A DNA stretch of 64,000 nt from assembly GCF_028372415.1 (NCBI RefSeq), contig NC_092872.1, forward strand, positions 553,366,705-553,430,704. The letters run 5' to 3'. Below the pieces are notes generated by a model. It ran no database searches. It had not been told where the DNA came from and saw only the letters and a program-made list of their open reading frames with translations. Source of the stretch: Notamacropus eugenii (Eukaryota; Chordata; Mammalia; Diprotodontia; Macropodidae). Position numbers and translations under genes: made by a program. Positions 43,190-55,059 of the stretch are shown in pieces. Within the stretch, counting starts at the first letter, position 1. Each line of letters begins with the position of its first letter.

Positions 43190-43460
43190 GTATATATATG
43201 TAATATTGTAATTATATATCATCTGTATTGTTAAATAGTATAATTGTGTTACGTATAATTATAACATAACATTATGTATATGTGTGTGTTTGTCTTTCAC
43301 TGCCAAAGAAGACCATGCCATCAGAGAAATAATGACATGACTTGTATTTGACTTTTGTTTTGAGTGAGGGAGGGCTGAACATAATATTATTGTAATATAG
43401 TATACATATAGTAATATATTGTAATATAGTATATAATATCGTATATAATTTCTGTCGTTT
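43190..43460 (-). mobile_element. RTE-tailed SINE tail within AT-rich DNA
   Basis: A reversed tail fragment (about 43286-43378: 'gtttgtctttcactgccaaa', 'gaagaccatgccatcagaga', 'gagtgagggagggctg') lies between ATAT-rich stretches. Only the last 90 bp of the SINE is present. Confidence 0.75.
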
Positions 43461-43479
43461 GAATACCACACCCTTACTA

Positions 43480-43562
43480 GAGAAATTTAATAGAAAGATT
43501 TTTCAACACTTCTCTCCTTAATCCAGATGCATAATGTTGTCTGTGCAGAAGCTTTTCAGTTT
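43480..43562 (-). mobile_element. L1 fragment, antisense
   Basis: 'ccttaatccagatgcataat' and 'gtgcagaagcttttcagttt' are antisense L1 text from further 5' than the 42.5-43.2 kb piece. Confidence 0.5.
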
Positions 43563-43564
43563 CA

Positions 43565-44530
43565 CATTTCGTCTTCTGCTGTAGACAGTATTACATTCTT
43601 TCAGTTACTATTTTTTTTAAGCGTCCCTTTCTCACCACCTCTCTTGTTTTCACCTTCAATTCCTCACTCTTCTCTCTTTCAACTATTCCTATTCCTCAGG
43701 TTTTTAACGTTATTTAAAATGATCCATCACTCTTCATTATTCATCTTTTTTTTTTCTGTGTACTATAGACACTCATTCTATAATTCATGACCCCTACTAT
43801 TATGTAGTCTCTTCATGCAATCAAAACTGTCAAGGTTTCTATTCTAGGCTTTCCCCTCCAGGTGATTTCATGCACTTCTTTGTAGGATTTGCCTTCTCCA
43901 TTGTGTCTTACTTCCAGAATACTTGTTAGAAATGATTATGATGCTCCATGGTAGGGTCCCTCCCCTACCGTGTCCTGATTATGCAGACCACTGCTGACCC
44001 ATAATCTTTCTTATTGATCATTTTTTCTTCATTTTTCTGGAAATCTCACTATGGCCATGCTCTCCCACTCCTCTAGGTACCATTTGTCCTCAGGGACTAC
44101 ACAGTTCCCAGAAGTGGACTCTTCAAATGTCAAACCCCTCAGATCTCATCCAGTACAAGGTCTTAATCTCCTTTCACTGACCATCTCTCTTCACCAATAG
44201 GAATATTTATGAGTAGAAATCTCTCTTACCTCCAAAGTAAGGATTTTTTCCTTTCCCATCAATTTTCTAATATTTCCCCCCTTCTCCTCACCTCATCCTC
44301 CATAGGTTCTTCTCTTTCTGAAACCATAGGTGTCATCTTCCCCTAATTAACAGCCCCTGATTTGACTCCAGGGCATTACTCACTCCTCAATATTCCCCTG
44401 CTCCTTCCTCTGCTTTCATGTACTCTCCCATGTTGTAATATTGTCCCACAAAATAACTAGGCAGAAAATAACTAGATTTTGTCCATAATGCCTCCTATCT
44501 CCCTTTTCACTGTTACCTCTACCAGATTCC
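43565..44530. other. Unassigned pyrimidine-rich sequence
   Basis: The plus strand is biased to T and C over nearly 1 kb. An 87-residue plus frame (43527-43790) is serine/phenylalanine-rich without a motif. It could be eroded antisense LINE. Confidence 0.35.
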
Positions 44531-44534
44531 TGCC

Positions 44535-45560
44535 TTCACTTTGTCTTCTTCTATAAATTTAGAAAGAAGTCCATCACTGGTATCTCTGTTGTCATTCCTT
44601 TGCTGTTACCATCCCTGTTTTTGCATTTATTCACTCTTTCTGTATTTTTGTTGTTTGGGGTGGCAAACAATCTCTTTAGTTCTGGTTTTCTTTTTAAAAA
44701 ATGTTTTAAACTTTTTTGTTTGTTTTTGTTATTCAGCATCCATCTTTTGTCCTATATTGTTAAGCTTAGATTTGCAGGATTGGTCACCAGAAATGGGAAC
44801 TTGAGCTACTTTACTCTTCAGAACATATTATTCCATTTCTGCCTCCTTTTTTTCTGGAGAGTATGGAGTAGTTTTGCATTATTTGAATATCCATTTCTAG
44901 TATTTGAAGGATTTTCTCCTGGTAGTTTAAAGTGTTATTTCTGAATTGAAGCATTAAATTTAACCACTATGTATTTTAGAGTTTTGTAGCCTTGTTTTTT
45001 GTTGTTGTTTTGTTTTGATTTTTTTGCTTTGGCTTTTGTTGTTATTTGTTTATTTGAATTATTTCCATTGGAATTTCATTTTATAGGTTTAGAAGTTCTG
45101 GGAAGTTTTCTTCTGTTATTTCCTTCATTATGGTATTAAGATTTTTTTGTCTTATGTTCTGGGAGATCAATGATAATCAAGTTGTTTCTGTAGATTCTGT
45201 CTTCAAGTTCTATATGTTTTATTCACATGGTTAACAACTTTTCTTTTAATGTTCTCTTTTTTGGCTTCTTTTCTTCTAGATTGTCCTTCAATTATGCATA
45301 TTTGCATTCCCAATCTATTTTTTTTTTTATCTTTTATCTCTTTGATGAGACTTGTCATTGCAGATTCAAGGTTTTCTATCCTGTTCATTATTTTTGCTGT
45401 GAAGGACATAAATCCAGCTCTCATAGTTCTCATTTCTCTTTTAAACCACTCAAGAATAGCATGTTGTAGTTCCATGTTGTCCTCAAATTCTGTTGGATCC
45501 TATGTCTCATCAAGTGTTGAATCATATATTTTGCAATATTTATTCATAGATGCCTGAGCT
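44535..45560 (-). pseudogene. L1 ORF1-like (HAL1-like) relic, antisense
   Basis: The minus strand encodes IMNRIENLESAMTSLIKEI, a coiled-coil-like L1 ORF1 segment (45203-45475). With frame breaks it is followed by LIIIDLPEHKTKK, resembling the N-L-x-I-x-G-I/L-P-E start of the ORF1 RNA-binding domain. Stops and frameshifts make it non-functional. Downstream frames (44551-44739) are lysine/asparagine-rich and unassigned. Confidence 0.55.
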
Positions 45561-46695
45561 CATTTGCTAGATCTTGAGGAGATATTTCCTTCTGTTTTAT
45601 TACTTTTCAATGTCTTTGAGTTTTCTTTTTCCTGAAATCCTTGTTATTTTCAGTCTCTCCCCCCACCTTTACTCTTTTTTATCATTCACTTCCTGACTCC
45701 CTCCCCTCTGATTGTAGATTCCTTGCGGGCTGGATCTCAAAGTGTCTCAGCCTCCTTCCATACTGGGCAATTCATGGTTCATCAACCTAGATCAACCTAG
45801 ATCTCTGCCCTAACTGACACTGAATGGCTATAAATGACCCCAGCGGGATTCTCTGCTCTTTTACTCAGGCTTGGTGGAGTGCTATATAGCCCCTCACATA
45901 CTTGGTGTCCAGTCCTGCTTACCTATCCCACTTCCTCTCTGACCTGTCAATAGCAGTTCATAGTCTGTTTTCTCTGGCATTGGCAATTCAAAGCTTTGCA
46001 GCACTGATGCTTCCAGGTTGCTACATTCTGGCAGGTTTTTGCTCTTAAAGTGCTACGGCCAAGCTGGTTGTCAAGGCCTAAGCAAACTTTGACAGCCTAA
46101 AGCCAGAGTCTCCATGATATTGGAAAAAGAGAGGGGATACTAGGATGCAGGGGTGAGTTTTACTGTAGAATTATCATGCCCTTGGGTCTGCTAGCACAGC
46201 CTTGTTCCTGATAGCATGGAAAGTTGATAAAGGGTGAAGAATAAGCTTAGGGTCAGAGAATCAGTTCCTAGGTTTTAAGTTTTGTCTTTAACCTTTTAGA
46301 TTCCAGCTGTCCCAGACTATGAAGACAGTCTTTGGCACACAATTTCTGTTTTGGGAATATTTGAGACGGCATGGTGATCAGATAAAATGTTCAGTCTGTC
46401 ATCTGATTGCTCACATGACTTGGAAGTCTTCAATGTAATTTCCACTGTGCCATGCTGACTTTCATAATTCTATTTTTTTTTTTTTTTGCAAAACTGAACT
46501 AGACTTTAATCTTTTTATTTAACTAAATTTGTTTCTAGCATTCTAGCACTTGTAGCATAGAGATGTCATTGAACAGTTCAATGGGAGGCAGAATAGACAT
46601 CTAGTCTCTTCTCCCTCCACCCTTCTCCAGAGGAGAACTTAATTCATGCCAAGAATGGAAGCAGAAAGTTGGTAACAGAAGCTAAATATTGCTCT
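45561..46695. other. Unassigned; possible LINE 5' region
   Basis: The 45720-46130 stretch is less AT-rich and lies where the 5' UTR of the antisense ORF1 relic would be. A poly-T run (46472-46488) occurs. There is a small tandem 'atcaacctag' duplication at about 45780-45800. No gene seen. Confidence 0.3.

Positions 46696-46698
<3 letters not shown>

Positions 46699-46746
<48 letters not shown>
46699..46746. repeat. (GA)n microsatellite
   Basis: It is a pure GA dinucleotide run. Confidence 0.98.
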
Positions 46747-46748
<2 letters not shown>

Positions 46749-46749
46749 T

Positions 46750-48340
46750 TGCTAGAATTATATCTATCTGTTCCTTTTGATACTATTAGTCTAAGAGATG
46801 TGATTTTCAGGTTCAGTCTAATGCTGCTTGCTGTTTCTTCAGTGCTAAAGATTTATATACAAATGTTGACCCCTTTCCCATTGGTGGCAAAATGGAAGTC
46901 AGGGAAGGAGTATGAAAATATGAATATGAAAAAATAATATGAAAATAAATACCAGTCAACACATAGGAAGGAGTTTTCCCATTGGGATTGGGGTAACTCA
47001 GGCCAACCTAGAAAGTCTTCATTCTTAAGAATTCTATGTATTCCTGATATTAGGAGACCTCTATGTTTTTTCTATGCAAAAGCAAGACAGTGCCCCTCAA
47101 TTACTTTAGTTCCTATCTTTTCTATAGTTTGTTACACATGTGCCTGAAGTCTCTAGTGTAGCAAACTGGGAGGAGGGACATGTTGGAGATTGTCATTTCC
47201 TCTCATGTCAGCTTCATCCCAGAGTCTTTTCCTTCAGCAACATGAAGTAGGGTTGGCATTGTCCAACTTCTCTCTCAAAGCTTGAAGCCAGAGGTACTCA
47301 AAGTCTGAAGATACTTGAAGAAACCTAAAGATGCTTGGAGGTTGATAAAAAAAACTGAAGACACTGGAGCTCTCCTTTCTCCCACCCTGGCCAGATCCAC
47401 CCTACCCTTCACATAAGTGCAGGGTGTTGATCTCCACCAATGAGGAAAGAGTCCTATACCAATGTCCTTTTGGGTTGGGGTTACACAATGTTACAAGTAG
47501 ATGTATGGGGCAAATGGGCTTTCAAGTATTAAAATTTAGGTGATGCAAATATTTAAAATAATTATTTTAAAATATACATTTTAAAATTTGCATTTTGACA
47601 AAATTTTTACTTCTTTAGCAACAACAAAAAAAAAACAACTGAGTTTAGCACTTAATTTTCAAGAATAGTTAAAAGATGAAACTAGCAGATAGCTCATTCC
47701 CTTCCCTATGCAACAACATATCACTTGAACCCATTTCTGGATAGATTCCACCCTAGTTCCTCACTACTATTAACACTGATAAAGGACTCCCCACCAACAG
47801 CCACCAGGTGTCCCAGGTCTATCTCAATGAACCAAAGTTAGGATCTTCTGTTAAAAAGGGGTAGTTCCCTGCATTCTTTCCACAAAGGGGGCAATGTCCC
47901 AAGGATTTCTGTTTTGTTCAGCTGAATTTGTCTTATTTCTTATATTATTTTGACATCATTAATTAGGATATTGGTTTAAAGGCTTCTTTCATGCTGCATG
48001 CCCAGTACACTGAAATTGCTAGTTACATCTCATAGCTGTGTTGAGCTACACTTGTCCCTGAATCTCTGTTGCCAGTTCATGTCCACGTTCAGTGATATCC
48101 TTCCTGGAACTTTTGTGGAATTCCTTAGGTTCTAGAAGCAATTTTCCAGAAGTGATATCTAGAGATAGGGTCCCTCATCCAAGGGTCATTCATAGTATAA
48201 AAGATAGTAAACCTTAAGTTTACTTTGTAAAGGTTGGGGGCCATTTTTTACTCCTAGAAATTAACTACTAAAAAAGTGCTTTCATCCATAGATGACAAAG
48301 CAACAGCCACATTAGACCAAAGTGCTGGCACAATACATAA
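46750..48340. other. No gene or recognisable repeat
   Basis: Near 47280-47365 there are loosely repeated 'gaagatacttgaag'/'aagatgcttggag' phrases. No supported coding frame or transposon. Confidence 0.4.
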
Positions 48341-48349
48341 GATTTGAGA

Positions 48350-48545
48350 CAATGTGCTAGGATGACAAGGGAGTTGGATTTGGAATATGAAAATGAGTTG
48401 GAATCTTGTTCCAGGCTCTCATTTAGCAGTAGGACTTTGGACAGGTCACCATCTGTCTCAGGCTCAGTTGCCTTGTCTAATAGTAATAAAACATGTTTAC
48501 AATGTATCTTATGAAGATCGTACAAGGAAAGTGCTTGAAAATCTA
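48350..48545 (+). mobile_element. MIR-type SINE
   Basis: 'ggagttggatttggaatatg', 'ggactttggacaggtcacca' and 'gctcagttgccttgtctaat' follow MIR order. Confidence 0.65.
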
Positions 48546-48629
48546 ATAGTACCTTTTAAACACTAGTTCATATGATTTTAACAAAGGGCTGTTCTGGCTT
48601 GACTCCTTATACTGTGAACTCTAAATCCG

Positions 48630-48815
48630 AAGCAATGAGAGGACCTGGAATCAGGAAGACTGGATTCAAATTCCACAATAACCACTTAACTAGCTTCATG
48701 ACTTGAGCAGGTCATTAACCAATTTGAACTTTAGCTTTCTCATCTATGAAAAAAAGGGACGTGTATTTGGTGACCCTGAAAGACTCTTCCAGCTTTAAGT
48801 CTATGTTACTATAGA
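48630..48815 (+). mobile_element. MIR-type SINE
   Basis: 'aggacctggaatcaggaaga', 'ctggattcaaattccacaat' and 'ctttctcatctatgaaaaa' are in order. Confidence 0.75.
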
Positions 48816-48854
48816 GACTTTTAACTTTGGACAAACCATCTCACCTTTCTGAGC

Positions 48855-49045
48855 AATGGTGTCTTCATTTAGAAACTTATGCATATCTCATATGGACATA
48901 GTTATTTGCATATTGTCTTTTCCATTAAAATCTGAACTCCTTATGCAAAAGAATCATATTTTTCCCTTTATATCTCCAGAGTTTAACAGAGTGACTGATA
49001 TACATGGAGAGCTTGATAAATACTTGCTGACTGACAAGGTGGTTA
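48855..49045 (+). mobile_element. L2 LINE 3' end
   Basis: 'tctgaactccttatgcaaaa', 'tttatatctccagagtttaa' and 'cttgataaatacttgctgac' are a diverged terminus. Confidence 0.6.
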
Positions 49046-49249
49046 TGAAAAAAAAACTTTATAAAGCTTAATGGGCTATAAAAATGTGAGTTATTATAAT
49101 AATTTAACCATGTGTATATTCAGCAGATTGTGTTCAGGTAACACTGAATTTTAAAGTGATAGTGGTATACCACACCTAGATATTTTGAGATAAAATTGTC
49201 CCTACAAAAGTATTAGAGGTTTTATTTTTAAAAAGTAAGAAAGAAAAAG

Positions 49250-49955
49250 ATAGAATGGGCTTTTTTCATAGATAGGGGGTTGGGGTAGGAGCTGCTGTAT
49301 CAACTATCTGTTGGAGCATTTCCTTTCTGGCCCAGGCCTAATCTTACCAAACTCACCCCTGGCTCAATTGCTGCTATGATGGGGCAATAGATGAGCTGTC
49401 CCAAGGTTTGCTCCTTACATTGGGAATGCAGCTGGAGAGCACCTGCCCACCATTCACAGCAGAGTGCTTTTATTCATTCCATGGGATATTCATCAAAAAA
49501 CATCGTTGTGAGAGGGAGAAAATTCCAAGTATGTGTCATCCCTTGCCTGTCTCATGCAGCTGTTTCCTCAGGCACACAATGATGTTGTGTTGTTAAGGAA
49601 ATACACGGTCAGGCAGCAGCACAATAAAGCATTTAGTTTTATTGAGTTACATGACAATCATTATGTGAGATAATAGGCTCCAAATAGTGTTTATTCAGTG
49701 GAGATGGACAGTACCTTCACTGTCCAAGCACAGGGGGCTGCCCACTGTGTGAAGAGCCAGGAAGAGGACGTCAGAGCAGCTTTAACACTGTAACTGCTGG
49801 CTACCTGGAGGATTTCTCAAAACCTCCAGAAGAAAAACATGGTTTTAGGTCTTCACTGGCACATCTTCAGGAAATGCTAATTTCAAAAAATCATTTCAGC
49901 CTCAAAATTTCAAAAAAAAAAAAAAACCACACTGAGTTTTCACGACTCTTGAGAG
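49250..49955. other. Repeat-free block, candidate noncoding element
   Basis: It lacks transposon phrases and is less AT-rich than its neighbours. It contains 'cagctggagagcacctgccc' with E-box cores and 'gaagaggacgtcagagcag' with a CRE-like GACGTCA. Two overlapping 62-63 residue frames have no motif. An A-run ends it (49912-49926). Confidence 0.3.
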
Positions 49956-50035
49956 ACAGTGTCAGGCACTGGAAAGATCATTAACCTGGGGTCAAATCCC
50001 TGCAATCTTTATATGATAGATTGGTTGAAGGAGAG

Positions 50036-50094
50036 AAAGAGAGAGTCAGAGACAGACAGACAGAGACAGAGACAGAGACAGAGACAGAGAGAGA
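50036..50094. repeat. (GACAGA)n/(GA)n simple repeat
   Basis: GAGACAGAGACAGA-type units. Confidence 0.95.
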
Positions 50095-50300
50095 ATCAAT
50101 TAAGAGCTTATTATGTGTGAGCTGATAAGCAGCAGGGATACAAATATGAGCAAGTAAGACATACTTTGCCCTCAAGGAGTTTATGTTCTAATGATTTTAA
50201 CAGTGTAAGACAACCTATAAAAAGGGGTGCTAGAAAGAAAGGAAAGGGCATACAGACTGGTGGAAAGTGACTTTGAAGCCTGGAATCTGGCAAGATAAAG
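50095..50300 (-). mobile_element. L2 LINE 3' end, antisense
   Basis: 'gagcttattatgtgtgagct', 'tactttgccctcaaggagtt' and 'tatgttctaatgattttaac' are the reversed terminus. Confidence 0.7.
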
Positions 50301-50549
50301 CATGAGTGAAACTATAAGAACTGAGGAACCAGGGAACAGAGTCCAGAAAGGAACTCAGGAAGTGCAACTTGGAGGAAAGATTTCAGATCAACATAAGTAG
50401 TCACCTGCATGTCATGTGCAAGAAGTATATTAAACTTAGGACCATTGGATTAAAAATATAGAATTGGAAAGGACCTCAAAAGTCATTTACAATATAGTCA
50501 ATTCAGAATTTCCAATAAACGGTTCTTGATTCAGAGTTGAAGTTCAGAG

Positions 50550-51260
50550 GAGCGTTTAGGGCTGAGTATGTAGAGTTTTGAATCATCAGCCTAGAGATTT
50601 TAATTCAATCCATAGGAGCCAACTGAGAGACTGTAGAGAGGGAAAAAAAGGCCCAGGAGAGAACTTTGTGGAATATCCACAGTTGTAGGCATAATATGGA
50701 TGATAAATCCACAAAGGACACAGAAAAGATGTTGTTACAGAAGTATGGAGAGAAAGTGTCCCAAAATCACAGAGGAAAGACTATCCAGGAAGACAGGGTG
50801 ATCCACAGTATTAAGTAACGTGAAGAAAGCAAAAATGATGAGCAATGAGAAAAGTCCATTAAAGTTAGCAATTTAAACATTATTGATAACTTTGGACATG
50901 GCATTGTGAGGCCAGAAGCCATAATGCTGGTAGTTAAAGAGAGAGGGGAGTAGAAGTGGAAATAGTATAGATGGATTTTTCAAAGAATTTAGCAGAGACA
51001 GAAAAGAGAGCTGGAGCATGATAGTTAGCAAGGATGATGAAATCTAGTGATAGTTTTCTCAAGATGAAGAAGACTTGGCTATGATTATAGGTAGAAGGGA
51101 AGGAACTTTGTAGACATGGAAATATTGAAGTTTAGAAAGAAGGAAAGATAGTGAAGGTGAGAAGACAGGAAGTGATAAAGACTCTATAGGGAGAGAGGAA
51201 GCCTTGGCAATGGGAACAAAGATTTCTTTAGAGCCTGGAGTAAAACAATGTGTGTTGTCC
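50550..51260 (-). mobile_element. L2 LINE 3' region, antisense
   Basis: 'gaaaagtccattaaagttag', 'cattgtgaggccagaagcca', 'tggatttttcaaagaattta' and 'gtgatagttttctcaagatg' follow the order of a long reversed L2-type repeat. It probably belongs to the same insertion as 50095-50300. Confidence 0.55.
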
Positions 51261-51264
51261 GTCA

Positions 51265-53190
51265 GAAAATCCAACTATATATTTTCCTATTCTCAGTTAA
51301 TCCTGGTTAATTAAGGTCATACTATAAAAGAAGTTTTTCCATATTTTTGATTTTTCCACCTGATTAACTACCCTAATTTGAAACTTACCAGATAATTGTT
51401 AATTTTTTGTTGCCTGGATCTTGTATTTACTAAAGTGGTTTGACTTGTATAACATTAATATGTAGCACTCCATCATGACTGCTCTCTACAAAATCCTACT
51501 CGAATTATTGGGCTGGATCCCTAGAGGGTGTCTGACTATTCCTCCCCTGTAAAGTCTAAGGGTAACCTGAATAATGTCTAATTCTATTACTCATAAGATT
51601 CCCTCCTGTGAATGAGCTTTAAGTATGATGATAGTGCTGCACACATGTATGGAACACATTGATTGGATAATTATCTTAGAACTGTTGACTGTGGGATTCT
51701 TATTCTCCTTCCAAGCAGTCCATACTAATAACAGGTCAGTACATGGAGTCATGATGGAGGACTTGTTTCTATGCTTGACTTCACAGGCTTTTACAAGGAC
51801 ATATTGTCTCAACTGACAGGTCAATGCACTAGTGTGGTAAGTGCTACTGTATGTGCTCCCCACCAGACTTGGCTTTTATATCCACCAACTTTAAGTGCTG
51901 GTAGAAGGCTCTCTCAAAAATCTTAATTGCCTTCCCTATCTCACATGTTTGCTGAGTTCTCCAATCCCATGAAACTCCTTCATCTCAGATGAGGAAAGAA
52001 TAAATACTAAAAATACAAAAGAAACAGAGGTACCATTATGTCCAAGTGGAAAATAGGGATCCCTCTCCTTTTCCCAACAATTAATGGCAACCCTCTTTAC
52101 TAAAAAGTTCCTAGGAAAAAGAGATAGAGATCATCTATTCAAACTTTATATATGCATATTCAGTGCTGGCTCAAACTCTACCTAATCGCCAATCCTTCCA
52201 GATCCTTGGACAAGGAAAGGCCTTTTCATCATCACATATACTAATCCTGACTCATTATGGTCAAATCTGGCTTCCAAAATCCCATATGTTGGATTGGCAA
52301 CAGATTATAAACATTATATAAGCTCTTGTAGAGGACTGGTGTATTCCCAGCACATATCATCATTCATTCTTGGTTAGTATTCCCCATCTCTCAAGCTTTG
52401 AAATACACAGAGGATATTGGATTTCCATCTTCTCATTGGTATACTAAAAGATGAACCTGGATCAGTTTGTGGCAGTATTGCATCATTACAAGCCAAGGAC
52501 AGACTGAACTCATGACTCTACAGAGAGTCCAGCAGAGAAATTACACAATGCTCAAAAGAACTTCTTGAGTACCCCATGAATGGGAAAAACACACCTTCTA
52601 GCAACCAAGGACTATGAGTTCCACTTTGTCCACATGTGCTCCTTAAACATGAGACAGTTTACCCTGGACTGTATATGTTCTTACAGGTAAGTAACTTTCA
52701 CAGACTTTGAGAGAGTAGTGGTTTCTATCATCTCCTCTTATCGTAATCTTAGTAAATACTCCTTCCTAAAATTGCTTAAAGCTGGTTGACTAAAATGATT
52801 CTTGAGTGATAATCCTAAGGGAAAGCACACCAGTGGAAGCTTGAATCAACAGTACCCCCTAGAAGCCTAACATGGAGATATAGCCAGCCCAGCTCTTGGA
52901 AACGAGCTCGGTAATGAGAGTGGAGATTAGTATAAAGATGCCTAAAACCTTATCAGGGTTATGATAACACTGACAACACTTAAACCTTTTTTTGTGTCCT
53001 AAATAAATAATTTACTCAGGCTATTTAATACCAGCTAGTCACCTGAACATGAGAGTCTCAGTAAAAATGGTTTAACTTTACTTCTCATTACTTAGGAGAG
53101 AAAATTATTTTGGTGCTGCTAGGTAGAAGTGAATGGAACAGGTAGTTCACAAAAACCTACTAATTTAGCCCAGAGATAATTCTGTTATTC
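51265..53190. other. Longest stretch with no recognisable repeat
   Basis: About 1.9 kb without a nameable transposon, microsatellite or coding frame. The overlapping 90- and 63-residue frames at 51591-51863 lie on opposite strands and have no motif. Confidence 0.45.
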
Positions 53191-53194
53191 AATA

Positions 53195-53445
53195 ATAATG
53201 TTTGTTATTCTAATGTTTCAGTTGTGTCTAAGTTCTCATGACTCCATTTGGAGATTTCTTCTGAAAGATATTGGAGTGGTTTACTATTTCCTTCTCCAGC
53301 TCATTTTACATAAGGAAACTGAGGCAAATAGACATATGACTTTCCCACGGTCACACGGCTAGTAAGCATCTGAGGCCAGATTTGAATTCAGGTGTTCCTG
53401 ACTCCAAGCTCAGTGCTGTATTCACTGCACCCCTAGCTGCCCCAG
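53195..53445 (-). mobile_element. MAR1 CORE-SINE, antisense
   Basis: 'ttctcatgactccatttgga', 'gatattggagtggtttacta', 'catctgaggccagatttgaa' and 'cacccctagctgcccc' cover nearly the whole element. Confidence 0.9.
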
Positions 53446-53685
53446 TTATGTGCTGGACATTGTGCTAATAAGCACCTTGCAATTATTTTGGGAGGTAAAT
53501 ACTATTATTATCATATCTGTTTTACAGCTGGAGGTAAATACTATTATTATCATATCTGTTTTACAGCTGAGGTATTTTAAGTGACTTGGCCAGAGTCCCA
53601 TTCCTTATAAGTTGTCTGAGTCTAAATTTGAATTCAGATCTTCTTGACTCCAGACTCAGCACTCTATTCACTTTACCACCTAAGA
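53446..53685 (-). mobile_element. THER/MAR-type SINE, antisense, internally duplicated
   Basis: 'tgctggacattgtgctaata', 'agtgacttggccagagtccc' and 'cttcttgactccagactcag' give the reversed order. A perfect 39-bp tandem duplication sits in its middle (53492-53569). Confidence 0.8.
53492..53569. repeat. Perfect 39-bp tandem duplication
   Basis: A 39-bp unit beginning 'gaggtaaatactattattat' and ending 'ttttacagctg' occurs at 53492-53530 and again at 53531-53569 with no mismatch. Confidence 0.97.
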
Positions 53686-53689
53686 ATTT

Positions 53690-54880
53690 CAGTTGAGCTT
53701 TAGGGGTTTAAAAGAAATCCAAATATTAAAGAAAAGAGGAGTCATTTCAACTTCCCTGAGACCTCAATTTTCTTTTTGGTAAAATCTTATTGTTTTTAAT
53801 AGATATTCTCTAAATTTTCTTCCAGTTCTAATATTACTATAGTAAAAACAAGTATAGATTTTTGCTTCTATGCTTTGCTATGTGATATAAGGAGAAAATA
53901 GTGTCTAACCAATTTGCACCTCAGTTTCTCCATCCATTGAAAGAACATACTACTGATCATCCACTTCTCATGCAGGAAGACTACAAATGTGAGCAAGTTA
54001 ACAGGTTAACCCCTCAGATAAAATTGCTGCATAAACAGAATACAGAATTATTATAAACAATGTTCTTGTCATATAATATATGCACCACAGTTTACAAAGT
54101 TCCTATAGGTTGTTAAGCTGCTATGAAAACATGACTAATTAGGTAAACCTCAGTATAGACCCTCCGGCTAACACCTACAAACTAACAACTACCTATATCC
54201 ATAGCCATGGGAAGGCGCACTCCAATGCAACAGTGTGCACAGAAGGTACATTTACAGGATATAGGGATATAGTACTCTCCTGAGTTTCCTCTCCCTGGAA
54301 GTCACATTCACACTGGCTTACTGCATCTCCGAGTGAATGAATACCTCCACAAATGAAAGTTTTTACTCTTGGTATCCCCATTCCTAAATAGGCCTTCTTA
54401 GTAAACTTTAATAATCTTCTAATAGACATGACTGGTTTAAAGAAAAGGAGTTTACTAATTTAACATGGTAAAAAACAATAGCCAAAAAACATTCCCCCTG
54501 CCCCATAAAGCAGAAGCACACTCTTCATTATATACACAGATTCTACACAAATAGTTGGCCCAAAATTAGTGTACAACAATACTGAGGCATTCATGCAGGG
54601 AACATAAGTGATCAAAGCCACTCATGCTTCTGTTACTAGAAGTAATTAGTGTTTTTTTCTCTTCTTTTGGAGTTCTCATACTTTTCCCTCTTGGATGTGG
54701 CAACTCTGCTGGAAGGGTGACTCAGTATGTCTCCTGGGGTCTGTTCCTCTCCACAGTTTAATGATCAACTGGCAGAGCTGGTTCTTTCTTGATTTCAGAA
54801 TAGTCAGCTCTCTTCTCTTTTTCAGTCTGGTCTGACTGGATAGCTGTTTCCTGGCTTGAATGCTGTCTCTCTCTGTGTCT
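53690..54880. other. No gene or recognisable repeat
   Basis: Minus frames at 54193-54429 and 54676-54891 (78 and 71 residues) have no domain I can name. Confidence 0.4.
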
Positions 54881-54884
54881 GTTT

Positions 54885-55020
54885 CCTTCATTAGGAAACT
54901 GAGGCCACAGAAAGAAAAACTTGTCCATCACATCTTACAGATCGTCAATGACAAAGCTAGGACCGCATCCCTATCTTCTGATTCCAAGTGCAGTGGTATT
55001 CCAACTACACCGTAATTCTT
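54885..55020 (-). mobile_element. MIR-type SINE, antisense
   Basis: 'attaggaaactgaggccaca' and 'cttctgattccaagtgcagt' are reversed MIR. Confidence 0.7.
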
Positions 55021-55059
55021 TACAAATATCAATTCAAATATCCAAGTGGTTGATTCTCA

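Noticed and set aside
45203..45475. 90-residue coiled-coil-like minus frame as a host gene
   Set aside because: Sequence character and the downstream L-I-I-I-D-L-P-E text point to L1 ORF1.
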